Positions 1 through 8,802 of a DNA stretch of 59,828 nt are shown here, in pieces; position 1 is the first letter of the stretch, and every line of letters starts with the position of its first letter. The notes below the pieces were generated by a model that worked only from the letters and a program-made list of their open reading frames with translations, was not told where the DNA came from and ran no database searches. Both the position numbers and the translations under genes were made by a program. Source of the DNA: Chitinophagaceae bacterium UBA4857 (lineage in GTDB: Bacteria; Bacteroidota; Bacteroidia; Chitinophagales; Chitinophagaceae); the NCBI GenBank assembly GCA_002399735.1, contig DHEF01000013.1:83151-142978 (forward strand). Direction: 5' to 3'.

Positions 1-166
1 TCCCACCCTTGATTGAACTTTACTTGCGACGCTCCGTTCAGCTGCATCAATTCTATTGGGCAATATGTTTCTAACCCCGAGTTTGACACAGTGCATTTGA
101 TTCGGGGCAGTACCCCGAACTTGTTTCGGAAATTCCGTTCGCTAATCATCATCTTGTTATAATTAT
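1..166. repeat. Dispersed intergenic repeat, left window edge
   Basis: No gene is seen here. Bases 1-70 are a minus-strand copy of a repeat that recurs through the window (its plus form runs from a CCCAATAGAATT block to a CAATCAAGGG block). A closely related plus-strand copy sits near the other end of the window at about 59653-59745. Bases 67-125 hold a GC-rich imperfect hairpin starting TTTCTAACCCCGA, which reappears nested in another repeat near 27027-27090. Confidence 0.6.
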
Positions 167-197
167 AAAGCCGCCCCTAAACAGTGCGGCTTTTTTA
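167..197 (+). terminator. Rho-independent terminator
   Basis: Stem AAAGCCGC / GCGGCTTT with an 11-nt loop is followed by a T-run. It would end a plus-strand transcript coming from a gene outside the window. Confidence 0.6.
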
Positions 198-238
198 TCA
201 CTACTTCTTATAAAAGTATAAATGGTAAATGGGCTATA

Positions 239-246
239 TAAATTTG
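239..246 (+). promoter_or_regulatory. Bacteroidota -7 box TAAATTTG
   Basis: TAAATTTG fits the TAnnTTTG consensus and lies 42 nt before the ATG at 289. No good TTG was found at the -33 position, so this is a half-supported promoter. Confidence 0.4.
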
Positions 247-288
247 TGCTAATTTAGATAACTGATAAAAAACCTTAAATAACTGCTT

Positions 289-798
289 ATGAAATTATTA
301 GTATTCGTTGCGTTAATAGCCTTAACATCATGTAGTCAAAAAATTTATGTGGTGCGCCATGCAGAAAAAGCAACCCCGGCTGTCAATGCAACACAAGCGG
401 AGAAAAGTAATCCTGATTTATCTACTGAGGGTAATGTGCGTGCTGTTGTATTACAACAACGTTTGTCCAGTCAAAAAGTTAAAAGTATTTACAGTACAAA
501 CTATAAACGTACTATTCAAACCGCAACACCATTGGCAAATTCAAATAAGATACCAATAGTTACTTACCATGCTTCAATGGATTCAATTGTTTCATTGGCT
601 AATCGTGTTAAAAGTAACAAAAAAGGGAATGTACTTATTGTAGGCCACTCCAATACCATTGATAATATTACCAATGCTTTAGTAGGTGAAAAAGTAGTAG
701 CTGCCGATATACCCGAGACCGATTATGATAATCTTTTTATTATAATCCGAAAAGGAAAGAAGTATAGTTTTAAGGCCGGGAAATATGGTGGGAAGTGA
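289..798 (+). CDS. Histidine phosphatase family lipoprotein (SixA/PGM-like)
   Basis: A 169-aa protein of the histidine phosphatase (phosphoglycerate mutase-like) superfamily. The N-terminus is a short hydrophobic segment ending in a lipobox LTSC with Cys15, so it is probably a lipoprotein facing the periplasm or outer membrane. The catalytic signature VVRHAEK supplies Arg23 and nucleophile His24; KRT at 73-75 is a likely phosphate-binding Arg; VGHS supplies the second catalytic His120. The length is that of minimal SixA-type members with no cap domain. The substrate cannot be read from the sequence. The gene stands alone and is followed by a terminator at 923-947. Confidence 0.85.
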   Translation: MKLLVFVALIALTSCSQKIYVVRHAEKATPAVNATQAEKSNPDLSTEGNVRAVVLQQRLSSQKVKSIYSTNYKRTIQTATPLANSNKIPIVTYHASMDSIVSLANRVKSNKKGNVLIVGHSNTIDNITNALVGEKVVAADIPETDYDNLFIIIRKGKKYSFKAGKYGGK

Positions 799-1120
799 GA
801 CGTGTGATGTCTGATTTTTCGATGTCTGATTTTTTATCTTTTTTGCGGAGAAAGTGATTGTCAGGCTGAGCTTGACAAAGCCCTGTGAGATTTTTGGATT
901 TAATATTTTATAATTACTGTAGAGACGCCATGCTGGCGTCTTTTTTTGTTGTAAAGCCTTACCAGTAACAGTTTTGCTTTTGCACAATGCCCAATAGAAT
1001 TGTTGCAGTACAAGTGAGTGACACAACGAAAGCACAATCAAGGGAGGGACGATGACAAACAAAATAATTTCTTCTTATTCAGGCTTAAAAGCCCATCCTT
1101 TGGAGAAGTTGGGGAGGCTG
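799..1120. repeat. Intergenic region with two repeat types
   Basis: No gene is seen. Bases about 845-900 carry the motif CAGGCTGAGCTTGACAAAGC, whose relative is found at 12943-12985. Bases 980-1055 are a plus-strand copy of the CCCAATAGAATT...CAATCAAGGG repeat that is also found at both window ends. Confidence 0.55.
923..947 (+). terminator. Rho-independent terminator
   Basis: Perfect stem AGACGCCA / TGGCGTCT with a 3-nt loop and seven T residues after it. It lies downstream of the histidine phosphatase gene and points the right way to end its transcript. Confidence 0.8.
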
Positions 1121-1885
1121 CTAATCCAAATTACCCGGTATTCGTTCGTTAGGGTTTTTGTTACCGTCAATATCAATCATTAAAGTAAGTTGGAAAAAGT
1201 GTTTGCCAGCACCAATATTGTTACGGTAATCATATTGATAAACATAGCCCGGTTGTATACCAAAGTATGGCGAAATTTGATAACCTACACCTGCAAAGAA
1301 ACGGTTACGTTCAAAATAAGGTGCTTTGTTGGTCAAGAAAATTTCTTCAAAAGCGGCTACGTAAAAAGTTTTTGCTTCAATCTTTTTCTTGTTGATTGGT
1401 ACGGCAGCATTTAAGCGATAACGAAAACGGTTACGGTAGCCGGTATCAAACCAACGTTGCTCTACACGATAACGGTGCTCAAATTTTATACGCTTAAGGT
1501 AATTGTTCATGGTAAGCTGTTGCCAAAACCTGAACTCATTGGCCGATACCGGTTTGGTAAAATTGCCCGGATCGGTATAGGTTACATATTTACCAATACC
1601 TGCTAAAAATGAAAAGTTTTTGTCTATAAAGTAAGATATACCGCCTTTAACCTCATAGTAAAAATGGTTGTTGTAAAAAGACTGTGAACGAAGTTGCAGC
1701 TCGTTAAAAATTTCGAACTTTGGCGCAAGTGTCAGGCGGGTATTAATTACATTCCAAGAGCCAAAATCTTTTTTTTGTGCTATAGATACCTGGCTTATAC
1801 CAATAGCCATTAACAGCATAAAAAACTTAATAACCGGGATAGATTTTTTACTGTTTAATTTAACCGAGCCGTTGCCTGATGACAT
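1121..1885 (-). CDS. DUF2490 outer-membrane beta-barrel protein
   Basis: A 254-aa protein resembling the DUF2490 family, small outer-membrane barrels of unknown function common in Bacteroidota. It has an N-terminal signal peptide ending near AQ, then alternating amphipathic strands rich in Tyr, Phe, Trp and Arg (FELQLRSQSF, RYRVEQRWF, RFRYRLN) typical of barrel strands. The ATG at 1885 was chosen over one at 1963: the upstream candidate lies inside the hairpin at 1947-1978 and upstream of a TAACTTTG promoter box at 1906-1913. The ligand is unknown. Confidence 0.8.
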   Translation of the reverse strand: MSSGNGSVKLNSKKSIPVIKFFMLLMAIGISQVSIAQKKDFGSWNVINTRLTLAPKFEIFNELQLRSQSFYNNHFYYEVKGGISYFIDKNFSFLAGIGKYVTYTDPGNFTKPVSANEFRFWQQLTMNNYLKRIKFEHRYRVEQRWFDTGYRNRFRYRLNAAVPINKKKIEAKTFYVAAFEEIFLTNKAPYFERNRFFAGVGYQISPYFGIQPGYVYQYDYRNNIGAGKHFFQLTLMIDIDGNKNPNERIPGNLD

Positions 1886-1905
1886 GATTTTTTTACTTGA
1901 ACGTG

Positions 1906-1913
1906 CAAAGTTA
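1906..1913 (-). promoter_or_regulatory. -7 box TAACTTTG of the DUF2490 gene
   Basis: Read on the minus strand the site is TAACTTTG (TAnnTTTG consensus), 20 nt before the ATG at 1885. It helps decide that start. No clear -33 TTG was found. Confidence 0.5.
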
Positions 1914-1946
1914 TATATAGCAACAATACTAAAATGATTCTGTGTA

Positions 1947-1978
1947 AAAATAAACCCCGGCATATAATACCGGGGTTT
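1947..1978 (-). terminator. Terminator after the E2 gene
   Basis: Stem AAACCCCGG / CCGGGGTTT with a 9-nt loop, followed on the minus strand by TTTATTTTT. It lies 25 nt beyond the stop of the E2 gene and separates it from the DUF2490 gene. Confidence 0.75.
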
Positions 1979-2002
1979 AAAAATATGAATATCCTTGAGT
2001 AG

Positions 2003-3340
2003 TTAAATTTCTCTGTCAGGGTTAAAGTTCTCCAACTCTTTAGCAACCGCTGTTAAAAAAGTGGCTCCCAGGCTACCATCTACAATACGGTGGTCGTAGC
2101 TCATGCTTAAATACATCATGTGGCGGATAGCAATGCTGTCTCCTTGTGGAGTTTCAATAACCATCGGACGTTTTTTAATAGCCCCAACAGCTAAAATAGC
2201 CACTTGAGGTTGGTTGATAATAGGCGTACCCATTAAGCTACCAAAAGTGCCCACATTTGTAAGGGTAAATGTACCGCCTTGGGTATCATCAGCTTTCAGT
2301 TTGCCATTACGTGCACTGTCGGCCAATTGATTTACTTTTTTACTTAAACCTACAAGGTTTAACTGATCGGCATTTTTAATTACCGGAACAATTAAGTTAC
2401 CACTTGGCAGGGCAGTGGCCATACCTATGTTAATGTCTTTTTTTACAATTATTTTATCACCATCCAATGATGAATTGATTAACGGGAACTTTTTAATACA
2501 CTTAACTACCGCTTCTACAAACAAAGGCGTAAAGGTTATTTTGCTGTTCTCACGTTTTTCAAAATCTTTTTTCACTTTATCACGCCAGTGTACCAGGTTA
2601 GTAACATCGGCCTCGGTAAAGCTGGTTACGTGCGGGCTGGTATGTTTGCTGCGCACCATATGCTCGGCAATAAGCTTACGCATACGATCCATTTCAATAA
2701 TTTCTACATTGCCCTGGTAAACAACAGGTGATTGTTCCTGTGGTTTAGCGGCTGTATTAGCAGGTTCAGTATTACGCAACACAATGGTATCGCTGTTATC
2801 GGCCAATGAAGCGCCGACTTCGGCAGGTAAGTTTGCTTTACCCGATTTTTTATCGCTTACGTATTGTAGAATATCTTTTTTAGTTACGCGACCTTCGCTA
2901 CCGGTACCCGGGATTTTTTCCAGTTCGCTCATGCTTACACCTTCGCTGGTAGCAATATTTAATACCAATGGCGAATAAAAGCGATTAGGGTTAACCGTTC
3001 CGGTGCTGGCGGCAACAGGTTGTGCTGGTGCACTTGTAACCGGTGTGGCTTTTTCGGCAACCGGAGTAGGGGCTGGCGTAGTTGTAGCGGCAGCAGCACC
3101 CTCGGTACGTATTTTAGCAATTGTTGCACCAATAGGTACAACATCGTCCACTTTAAATAAAAGCTCTTCTATTACGCCGGCAGCAGTGCTGGGCACTTCG
3201 CTATCCACTTTATCGGTAGCAATTTCTAACACGGTTTCATCCAGTTTAACGGAGTCGCCCGGTTGTTTATGCCATTTTAAAATGGTTGCTTCCATTATAC
3301 TTTCGCCTAACTTAGGCATTATCAGTTCTACTATCGCCAT
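2003..3340 (-). CDS. 2-oxoacid dehydrogenase E2 component (dihydrolipoyl acyltransferase)
   Basis: A 445-aa acyltransferase core subunit of a 2-oxoacid dehydrogenase complex. Domains in order: one lipoyl domain (1-75) with the lipoylated lysine in ATDKVDSEV (Lys44); an Ala/Pro/Thr-rich linker (about 80-115); a peripheral E1/E3-binding domain (about 120-165, ending GRVTKKDIL); a second linker; and the catalytic domain (about 215-445) with the active-site motif HRIVDG at 417-422. It transfers acyl groups from lipoate to CoA. Its partners E1 and E3 are not adjacent, so whether it serves a pyruvate, branched-chain or 2-oxoglutarate complex cannot be told from position. A single lipoyl domain is typical of the latter two. 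Confidence 0.9.
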   Translation of the reverse strand: MAIVELIMPKLGESIMEATILKWHKQPGDSVKLDETVLEIATDKVDSEVPSTAAGVIEELLFKVDDVVPIGATIAKIRTEGAAAATTTPAPTPVAEKATPVTSAPAQPVAASTGTVNPNRFYSPLVLNIATSEGVSMSELEKIPGTGSEGRVTKKDILQYVSDKKSGKANLPAEVGASLADNSDTIVLRNTEPANTAAKPQEQSPVVYQGNVEIIEMDRMRKLIAEHMVRSKHTSPHVTSFTEADVTNLVHWRDKVKKDFEKRENSKITFTPLFVEAVVKCIKKFPLINSSLDGDKIIVKKDINIGMATALPSGNLIVPVIKNADQLNLVGLSKKVNQLADSARNGKLKADDTQGGTFTLTNVGTFGSLMGTPIINQPQVAILAVGAIKKRPMVIETPQGDSIAIRHMMYLSMSYDHRIVDGSLGATFLTAVAKELENFNPDREI

Positions 3341-3503
3341 AATATTCTTATTATTCTATCTGTAAAATGTAGCCTATCATTATTGGTAAACAGGCATAAA
3401 ACCCGCTTAATTTAACCAAGCCGGTAAATGCAAAAGTACGTAACCGGAATAACAAGCAATTTTTAACCGGCCAAAGGTAATGATTTGGCCCTAATTCATA
3501 CTA

Positions 3504-4760
3504 TCAACTGTTAGTTAAAATAAACTTTCGTAAAAAATTAAGCGCATTCATAGCGGCCAGGTGAATGTTTCGCTCCCTGCCAAAACGCAGGCTAATCTTT
3601 ATAGCGGCTATTTCGTTTTTGTTTCCGGCTGCTATCCACACTGTACCAACCGGTTTTTCGGGTGAGCCGCCATCAGGCCCCATAATGCCCGATGTAGCCA
3701 CTGCATAATCAACGTTTAAGGTTTTTAAAGCACCGGCTACCATCTGTTTTACGGTTGCTTCGCTTACTGCACCAACGCTATGTAAAGTTTGTTCCTCTAC
3801 GTTCAGCAGGTTTTGTTTAACCTCGTTTGCGTAACTAACAATACTGCCTTTGTAATAAGCGGATGAACCGGCAATGCTGGTAATTAAATGGGCAATATAA
3901 CCACCTGTACAGCTTTCGGCCGTACCCATTGTTTTGCCCGATGCTTTTAACAAGTTACCAATTACTACTTCCAGGCCTTCATCTTTTGCCGATACTAAAA
4001 ACGGTGCCACCAATTCCTGTAATTGTAAATAGTATGGTTGTAGTTTTTCCTGCAAGGCCATTTTATTAATACCGGTAATGGTTAAGCGTAACTTAACCAT
4101 ACCATAGCTTGGTAAATAAGCCAGTTTTATATCTGCAGGTAATTTGGTTTCAAAGTCAAGTAGTATTTCAGCAATTGCCGATTCGCCTTGACCTGCCGTA
4201 AAAATTGTTTCATGCACAATGGCCGGCATGGTAAAATTTTCCTGTAAACGGTGTAATACTTCAGTAGTAATTAAACCCTTCATTTCATGCGGCACACCTG
4301 GTAACGATATAAATATTTTGCCATCCGCATTAAACCACATGCCCGGTGCAGTACCCAATGCATTAGGCAATACAGTACAGGTATCCGGCACTTCGGCCTG
4401 TTTCATGTTACGCTCTAAAATGGGTCCGGGGCGATTGTATATTTTTTCAAATAAATATTTTACATGCGCTAATACCTCTTCATTCACTACCAGTTTACCG
4501 CCAAAATATTTACACAATAAAGGTTTGGTAATATCGTCGGCGGTTGGGCCTAATCCACCGGTAATAATAATAATATCCGATTGTTTTTTTTCTTCGTCCA
4601 AAGCCTGCCAAATATCGTCGTACACATCACCCACAGCCAATCTGCGTTTTACCCAAACGCCAATTTTGTTAAGTTCCTGCGCAATAAAAGCACTGTTGGT
4701 ATCAATGGTTTGGCCAATTAAAAGTTCGTCGCCAATGGTAATAATAGATGCGTTAACCAT
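3504..4760 (-). CDS. cinA: CinA family protein (NMN deamidase-related)
   Basis: A 418-aa two-domain CinA protein. The N-terminal MoaB/MogA-like domain (about 1-170) has the GGLGPTADD motif, linked in this family to pyrophosphatase activity on ADP-ribose or related substrates. The C-terminal PncC domain (about 255-415) carries GTAESCTGG and a GSIVSYANEVK block, associated with nicotinamide mononucleotide deamidation in pyridine-nucleotide salvage. The full-length fusion is of normal family length and looks intact. It is monocistronic on the minus strand. Despite its name the family is not by itself evidence of competence. Confidence 0.92.
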   Translation of the reverse strand: MVNASIITIGDELLIGQTIDTNSAFIAQELNKIGVWVKRRLAVGDVYDDIWQALDEEKKQSDIIIITGGLGPTADDITKPLLCKYFGGKLVVNEEVLAHVKYLFEKIYNRPGPILERNMKQAEVPDTCTVLPNALGTAPGMWFNADGKIFISLPGVPHEMKGLITTEVLHRLQENFTMPAIVHETIFTAGQGESAIAEILLDFETKLPADIKLAYLPSYGMVKLRLTITGINKMALQEKLQPYYLQLQELVAPFLVSAKDEGLEVVIGNLLKASGKTMGTAESCTGGYIAHLITSIAGSSAYYKGSIVSYANEVKQNLLNVEEQTLHSVGAVSEATVKQMVAGALKTLNVDYAVATSGIMGPDGGSPEKPVGTVWIAAGNKNEIAAIKISLRFGRERNIHLAAMNALNFLRKFILTNS

Positions 4761-4799
4761 ACCTGTTTAAAAATTATACTGCAAGATAACAGTTACTAA

Positions 4800-4985
4800 A
4801 ATAGCTTGCTTATAAGTTAGGTAAGTAAATATTTTTTTGATACCAACTGTATAGCCCTGATTGATCGTTCCTTGCAATCAAGTGATTGTTCGCAATATTT
4901 TCTTTCAGCGAAAGAAAATATGAGAGCCTCCGTTCAACAGCATATCATTGTTCAGCAGTAATTTGAAAACCCTGTGTAGGTGTGG
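4800..4985. repeat. Dispersed repeat copy
   Basis: No gene is seen. Bases about 4860-4965 carry TGATCGTTCCTTGCAATCAA, a self-complementary TTTCTTTCAGCGAAAGAAAA block and CCTCCGTTCAACAGCAT. The same order of blocks appears at 35950-36080, so these are two copies of one element. Confidence 0.5.
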
Positions 4986-5573
4986 CTAAAATTTTATATC
5001 AATGTATAGCTCCTGTAGTGTTACAGGTATGTCAACCGTTGTTATAGTAAAAGATTTGGAGATGTCCTTAATTTCTGTAAGTTTCCATTCGTTCACATTT
5101 TGTTTAACAAAATGTTCTACCGAAACAGCTTCAGAGTCAATTAATATATATTCCTGTAGAGTAGGTATCTGTCGGTAAAGGTTAAATTTATCACCTCTGT
5201 CGTATGATTTTGTAGTGGGAGATAGTATTTCAATAATAGCAGCAGGTTTTACAATTGTATCCTTTTCTTCATCAGTTGTTTCGGGTGTGCCGCATATTAT
5301 TGAAAAGTCAGGATAGGTGTACAATATGTTTTCAGGAATATGAATGCGTAAATCACTGCCATACATACTGCAGGGCTTACCTTTTAAAACTGGTAAAACA
5401 ATGGTGTTTAAATTTCTGGCAATTACATTATGGTTCCATGAAGCACCTGACATAGCAAATACTTCACCTCTGTAATATTCATGTTTCTCCAAAGAACTTC
5501 TCTCCATGCTTAAGTAGTCGGCAACAGAAACATAGTTGTATTTTGGAACAGGTTCTTTAACTTCATTTTCCAT
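4986..5573 (-). CDS. Uma2 family protein (DUF820, PD-(D/E)xK nuclease fold)
   Basis: A 195-aa Uma2/DUF820 protein, predicted to adopt the restriction-endonuclease fold. Visible landmarks are the N-terminal SVADYLSMERSS block, a MSGASWNHN segment, the acidic YPDFSIICG stretch and AAIIEILSPTTKSYDRGDKF, which carry the presumed active-site Asp/Glu residues, then LYRQIPTLQEYILID. The biological role of the family is not established. It is often multicopy in environmental bacteria. It is divergently placed against dacB, with 44 nt between the starts. Confidence 0.88.
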   Translation of the reverse strand: MENEVKEPVPKYNYVSVADYLSMERSSLEKHEYYRGEVFAMSGASWNHNVIARNLNTIVLPVLKGKPCSMYGSDLRIHIPENILYTYPDFSIICGTPETTDEEKDTIVKPAAIIEILSPTTKSYDRGDKFNLYRQIPTLQEYILIDSEAVSVEHFVKQNVNEWKLTEIKDISKSFTITTVDIPVTLQELYIDIKF

Positions 5574-5617
5574 ACAGTAAATTTAACTCTTTTTAGGTTA
5601 TACGTTAAATTCCAATT

Positions 5618-7009
5618 ATGCATAAATTTTGTGGATTATTATTATTTGTAATACATGCGGCAATAGTTTCGGCACAAACAGTGTCAACAAAAATTGCAAC
5701 GGCTTTTACTGCGTTTGAAAAAGATGCATTACACAAAAATGCTTCTATTTCATTGTATGTAGTTGATGCAGTAACCGGTAAAGTAGTATTTGATAAAAAC
5801 TCGCAAGTGGGTTTAGCACCTGCATCCACTCAAAAAATAATAACCAGTATAAGTGCGTATGAATTGTTGGGACAAAACTATTTATTTAATACAGTTTTGG
5901 GTTATACCGGTACCATTAAAGATGGTGTTTTAAAAGGCGATTTAATTGTTACCGGAACAGGTGATCCTACTTTTGGCAGCTTTCGTTGGAACAGTACCAA
6001 ACCTGATTTGGTATTGAAAGAGTGGGTGACAAAAATTAAAAGCGCCGGCATAAAAAAGATTGAAGGCTCAATAAAAGTAAACACAAATACTTTTACTTTT
6101 CAAGGCATTCCTGATGGATGGATATGGCAGGATATTGGCAACTACTATGGAGCAGGTAGTTATGCTATTAACTGGAAAGAAAATCAGGTTGACCTTAGTT
6201 TAACTTCAGGTAATGAAGTAGGGGATGCGGTTTTGGTAAAAAAAGATAAACAACCGGCAACTTATTACAATGAACTAAAAGCAGCAGGAAAAGGCACCGG
6301 CGATAATGCCTATGTTTATTTAGATGGTTCTATTTCGGGTACCATACCGGTTAGCGAAAAAGATTTTACCATTAGTGTTGCTTCTTTAAATCCGCTGGGT
6401 GATTTTCTGCAATCTTTTTCAGCTGCATTAACGGAGCAAGGCATTGCCGGTATTACTGATACACAAGACTTCAGTAAAGAAAGTATTTTTAATAGTGATG
6501 CCAACAAAACGCCATTCAAAAACTTACATACCACCAGTTCTCCACAACTTGATTCGGTAATATATTGGTTTAATAAAAAGAGTATTAACCTGTATGGCGA
6601 AGCATTAATAAAAGCCATTGCATTACAAAATGAAAAACCTGCAGCTACGGATGAAGGGCTAAAATTATTAAAAGATTTTTGGAAACAAAAAGGAGTTGAA
6701 ACAGGTGAGTTAAATATGAAAGACGGTTCGGGTTTGTCGCCTTTAAACAGGGTTACTACACATGCACAAGTTGAGCTTTTAAAATATGCAAAAACCAAGG
6801 ATTGGTTTACGGGGTTTTATCAGTCATTACCAGAGTATAATGGTATGAAAATGAAAAGCGGAACCATTAGTGGTGTAAAAGGTTTTTGTGGTTATCACAA
6901 AGCAAAGGATGGGAAAGAGTATATTTATTCTTTTTTAGTAAATAATTATCAGGGTTCTGCTTCGGGACTGGTGCAAAAAATGTATAAAGTATTAAACGAA
7001 TTAAAATAA
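5618..7009 (+). CDS. dacB: D-alanyl-D-alanine carboxypeptidase/endopeptidase (PBP4, S13)
   Basis: A 463-aa class C low-molecular-weight penicillin-binding protein of peptidase family S13. It trims or opens peptidoglycan cross-links in the periplasm. A signal peptide ends near SAQ (residue 20). All three penicilloyl-serine transferase motifs are present: STQK (Ser70, Lys73), SIN (322-324) and KSGT (413-416). The long insertion between the first two motifs is characteristic of DacB. Length is normal for the family. The downstream DUF6526 gene starts 5 nt after the stop, so the two are probably cotranscribed. Confidence 0.93.
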   Translation: MHKFCGLLLFVIHAAIVSAQTVSTKIATAFTAFEKDALHKNASISLYVVDAVTGKVVFDKNSQVGLAPASTQKIITSISAYELLGQNYLFNTVLGYTGTIKDGVLKGDLIVTGTGDPTFGSFRWNSTKPDLVLKEWVTKIKSAGIKKIEGSIKVNTNTFTFQGIPDGWIWQDIGNYYGAGSYAINWKENQVDLSLTSGNEVGDAVLVKKDKQPATYYNELKAAGKGTGDNAYVYLDGSISGTIPVSEKDFTISVASLNPLGDFLQSFSAALTEQGIAGITDTQDFSKESIFNSDANKTPFKNLHTTSSPQLDSVIYWFNKKSINLYGEALIKAIALQNEKPAATDEGLKLLKDFWKQKGVETGELNMKDGSGLSPLNRVTTHAQVELLKYAKTKDWFTGFYQSLPEYNGMKMKSGTISGVKGFCGYHKAKDGKEYIYSFLVNNYQGSASGLVQKMYKVLNELK

Positions 7010-7014
7010 AAACA

Positions 7015-7440
7015 ATGTCAAATCAAAGTCTTAAAAACCACACAAAGTTTTTTCCTCCTTTTCATTTTGTAGCTACACCATTGCTTTTAATATTGTTGGT
7101 ATTAACCATTATTAATGTGGTGCAAACCGATGGTCCAATATTACAAGCTGTTATTTTGTTATTGATTGTAGTGGCCATTATATTGGTGCATTTAAATTCA
7201 CGTATGATGCCTTTAAAAGCACAGGATAGAATAATACGTGCCGAAGAAAATTTCAGGCACTACGTCCTTACCGGAAAACCTTTGTATGCTAATTTGCGTT
7301 TAAGACAAATTATTGCGCTACGTTTTGCATCGGACGAAGAGTTTCCTGCATTGGCTTTACGTGCGAGCAATGAAAAATTAAGCAAGAAGCAAATTAAAGA
7401 AGCTATTAAAAACTGGCGTGCAGATTATAGTCGTTTGTAA
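7015..7440 (+). CDS. DUF6526 family membrane protein
   Basis: A 141-aa protein with two adjacent hydrophobic segments (about residues 18-38 and 44-62) and a charged C-terminal half. The opening NQSLKNHTKFFPPFH and the C-terminal WRADYSRL region fit the DUF6526 family of Bacteroidota membrane proteins, whose function is unknown. It starts 5 nt after the dacB stop, suggesting cotranscription with this cell-wall enzyme, but no functional link can be shown. Confidence 0.8.
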   Translation: MSNQSLKNHTKFFPPFHFVATPLLLILLVLTIINVVQTDGPILQAVILLLIVVAIILVHLNSRMMPLKAQDRIIRAEENFRHYVLTGKPLYANLRLRQIIALRFASDEEFPALALRASNEKLSKKQIKEAIKNWRADYSRL

Positions 7441-7477
7441 TAGTTTATGCAAACAGCGTTACGATTGTTGATTAGCA

Positions 7478-7586
7478 TTACTAAAGTTGATGGGCTGCGC
7501 TGCTTAGACGTAAATGGTAGCGCAGCGGACATTGCAGGCGGGCAGCGGACTGTTGCTGATTAGCGATATGCAGATGAAAGCCCCAA
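7478..7586 (+). repeat. Dispersed repeat, GTTGATGGGCTGC...GAAAGCCCCAA type
   Basis: A roughly 110-bp element starting AGTTGATGGGCTGC and ending GAAAGCCCCAA, with internal GCAGCGGAC-type direct repeats. Related copies: about 15695-15812 (plus), 22390-22525 (minus) and 26990-27245 (minus). Confidence 0.55.
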
Positions 7587-7617
7587 AATAAAATAATAGA
7601 TTATTAGCAAGTACTCG

Positions 7618-8640
7618 TTACCTGAATGGATTTATAAAAGACAAATCGAGTTGTAGTAACCATGGCAATGCCAATGCAGCCAGCCATATTACAAATACGA
7701 GTATTTTGCCGGCAATGCTCATGTCTTCCCAAAAAGTGCGGTGCAATAAGCTTTGAATGGCGTTCATAATTTTATCTTCCTTAGGGTGGTATTCATAAGG
7801 AGGTCCGGGATGAATATCAGTGTAGGCAGAATGGTTTGCTATTACTTTTTTTCTTAGTTCCCAGTATTGTTGATCGGTTAAATCATTGTATTCTTTGTTC
7901 AAATCGTAACCATCGTTTTCCAATTTTTTTTCCAGGTTATTTAATTGTGCATCGGTACGCATGCGTAACAATAAATAAATAGGGAAGAGCAGTATGGCAA
8001 AATAAAACCAGCTACCTGTTTTTTGCCAAAGGCTTATGGCAAACCATGTAATACCCACAATGGATAAGTAAATAAATATGCGGCTAACAATACCTTCCTC
8101 ATCTAAAAAAACACGGTTTAATAATTGACCACCATCTAATGGATAAATGGGCAATAAATTAAAGAGGTTTAAAAATATAAATAACAGACTAATTGTGTGC
8201 AGCGATAATCCCCAAAAGATAAGTCCGCCTGCTGCTGCATCAATATAATAAAGTGCAATACCAATAATCATTCCGGGTAGGGGGCCGGCCAGTAAAATAA
8301 TGGCTGATTGTGTTTGCGAAACTTCTCGTTTTGTTCCCGATACATACGCACCTAATAAAGGAATAAAAAACATACCCAGATCGCTGTAGCGGAAATATTT
8401 CATGGCCAGAAAATGCCCCAGCTCATGTATAAGAACAATAAGCGTAACCATTAACAAAAACGAAAAGGTTGGGAAAATAAGGTAACCAACCATTAAGTAT
8501 AGTGCAAGGCTTTGTATAGAACGTAACAGCGGATTGCCTTTAGGCTGTATAGGCGTGTATTTTGGCGGATATAGTAAAGATGCCTGATCATCAATTACGC
8601 CTCCTTCCTGTTGCGTTATTACCGGTTCTTGTTGGTCCAT
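7618..8640 (-). CDS. Site-2 protease family membrane metallopeptidase (M50)
   Basis: A 340-aa polytopic membrane protein with the M50 zinc site HELGH (His72, Glu73, His76) in a hydrophobic helix and the second metal-ligand motif LDGG (Asp169) after NLLPIYP. This family cuts transmembrane segments of regulatory proteins. No PDZ or CBS domain is visible. After the catalytic core come two more hydrophobic segments, a hydrophilic stretch (about 225-300) with DLNKEYNDLTDQQYWELRKK, and a C-terminal membrane helix. The substrate is unknown. The gene is alone on the minus strand. Confidence 0.9.
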   Translation of the reverse strand: MDQQEPVITQQEGGVIDDQASLLYPPKYTPIQPKGNPLLRSIQSLALYLMVGYLIFPTFSFLLMVTLIVLIHELGHFLAMKYFRYSDLGMFFIPLLGAYVSGTKREVSQTQSAIILLAGPLPGMIIGIALYYIDAAAGGLIFWGLSLHTISLLFIFLNLFNLLPIYPLDGGQLLNRVFLDEEGIVSRIFIYLSIVGITWFAISLWQKTGSWFYFAILLFPIYLLLRMRTDAQLNNLEKKLENDGYDLNKEYNDLTDQQYWELRKKVIANHSAYTDIHPGPPYEYHPKEDKIMNAIQSLLHRTFWEDMSIAGKILVFVIWLAALALPWLLQLDLSFINPFR

Positions 8641-8656
8641 AGTTTAAAAATAAGCA

Positions 8657-8682
8657 AAAGCGTTATTATTTAGTAACGCTTT
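8657..8682. promoter_or_regulatory. Inverted repeat in a divergent promoter region
   Basis: AAAGCGTTA / TAACGCTTT separated by 8 nt, located 17 nt upstream of the site-2 protease start. It has no long T-run on either strand, so a protein-binding site or 5' leader hairpin is as likely as a terminator. Confidence 0.35.
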
Positions 8683-8723
8683 ATGTAATGATAAAGATTT
8701 TGAAAATATATTTTCAGAAAATA

Positions 8724-8754
8724 TTGAAAATTCAAAAATATATATGTAGGTTTG
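8724..8754 (+). promoter_or_regulatory. Bacteroidota promoter TTG-N20-TAGGTTTG
   Basis: TTG at 8724-8726 and TAGGTTTG at 8747-8754 are 20 nt apart, close to the Bacteroidota vegetative consensus. It would start transcription near 8761. This excludes the alternative TTG start at 8752 for the next gene and supports the ATG at 8803. Confidence 0.65.
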
Positions 8755-8802
8755 CTGTGTGAAAATGCTGAAGCGATAGGGGGCAATTTTAAAACTGCTT
8801 TC

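Noticed and set aside
679..1062. Minus-strand frame of 127 aa overlapping the end of the histidine phosphatase gene.
   Set aside because: It spans a terminator hairpin and two repeat copies and reads as low-complexity sequence.
1886..1963. Longer N-terminus for the DUF2490 protein, from an ATG at 1963.
   Set aside because: That ATG lies in the terminator hairpin of the preceding gene and upstream of a promoter box; the added residues would also bury the signal peptide.
3003..3365. Open frame opposite the E2 linker region.
   Set aside because: It is a mirror of the Ala/Pro/Thr-rich linker, giving low-complexity Ser/Thr/Val protein with no family likeness.
8752..8802. Extended start of the first small membrane protein at a TTG at 8752.
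   Set aside because: It overlaps the TAGGTTTG box at 8747-8754.
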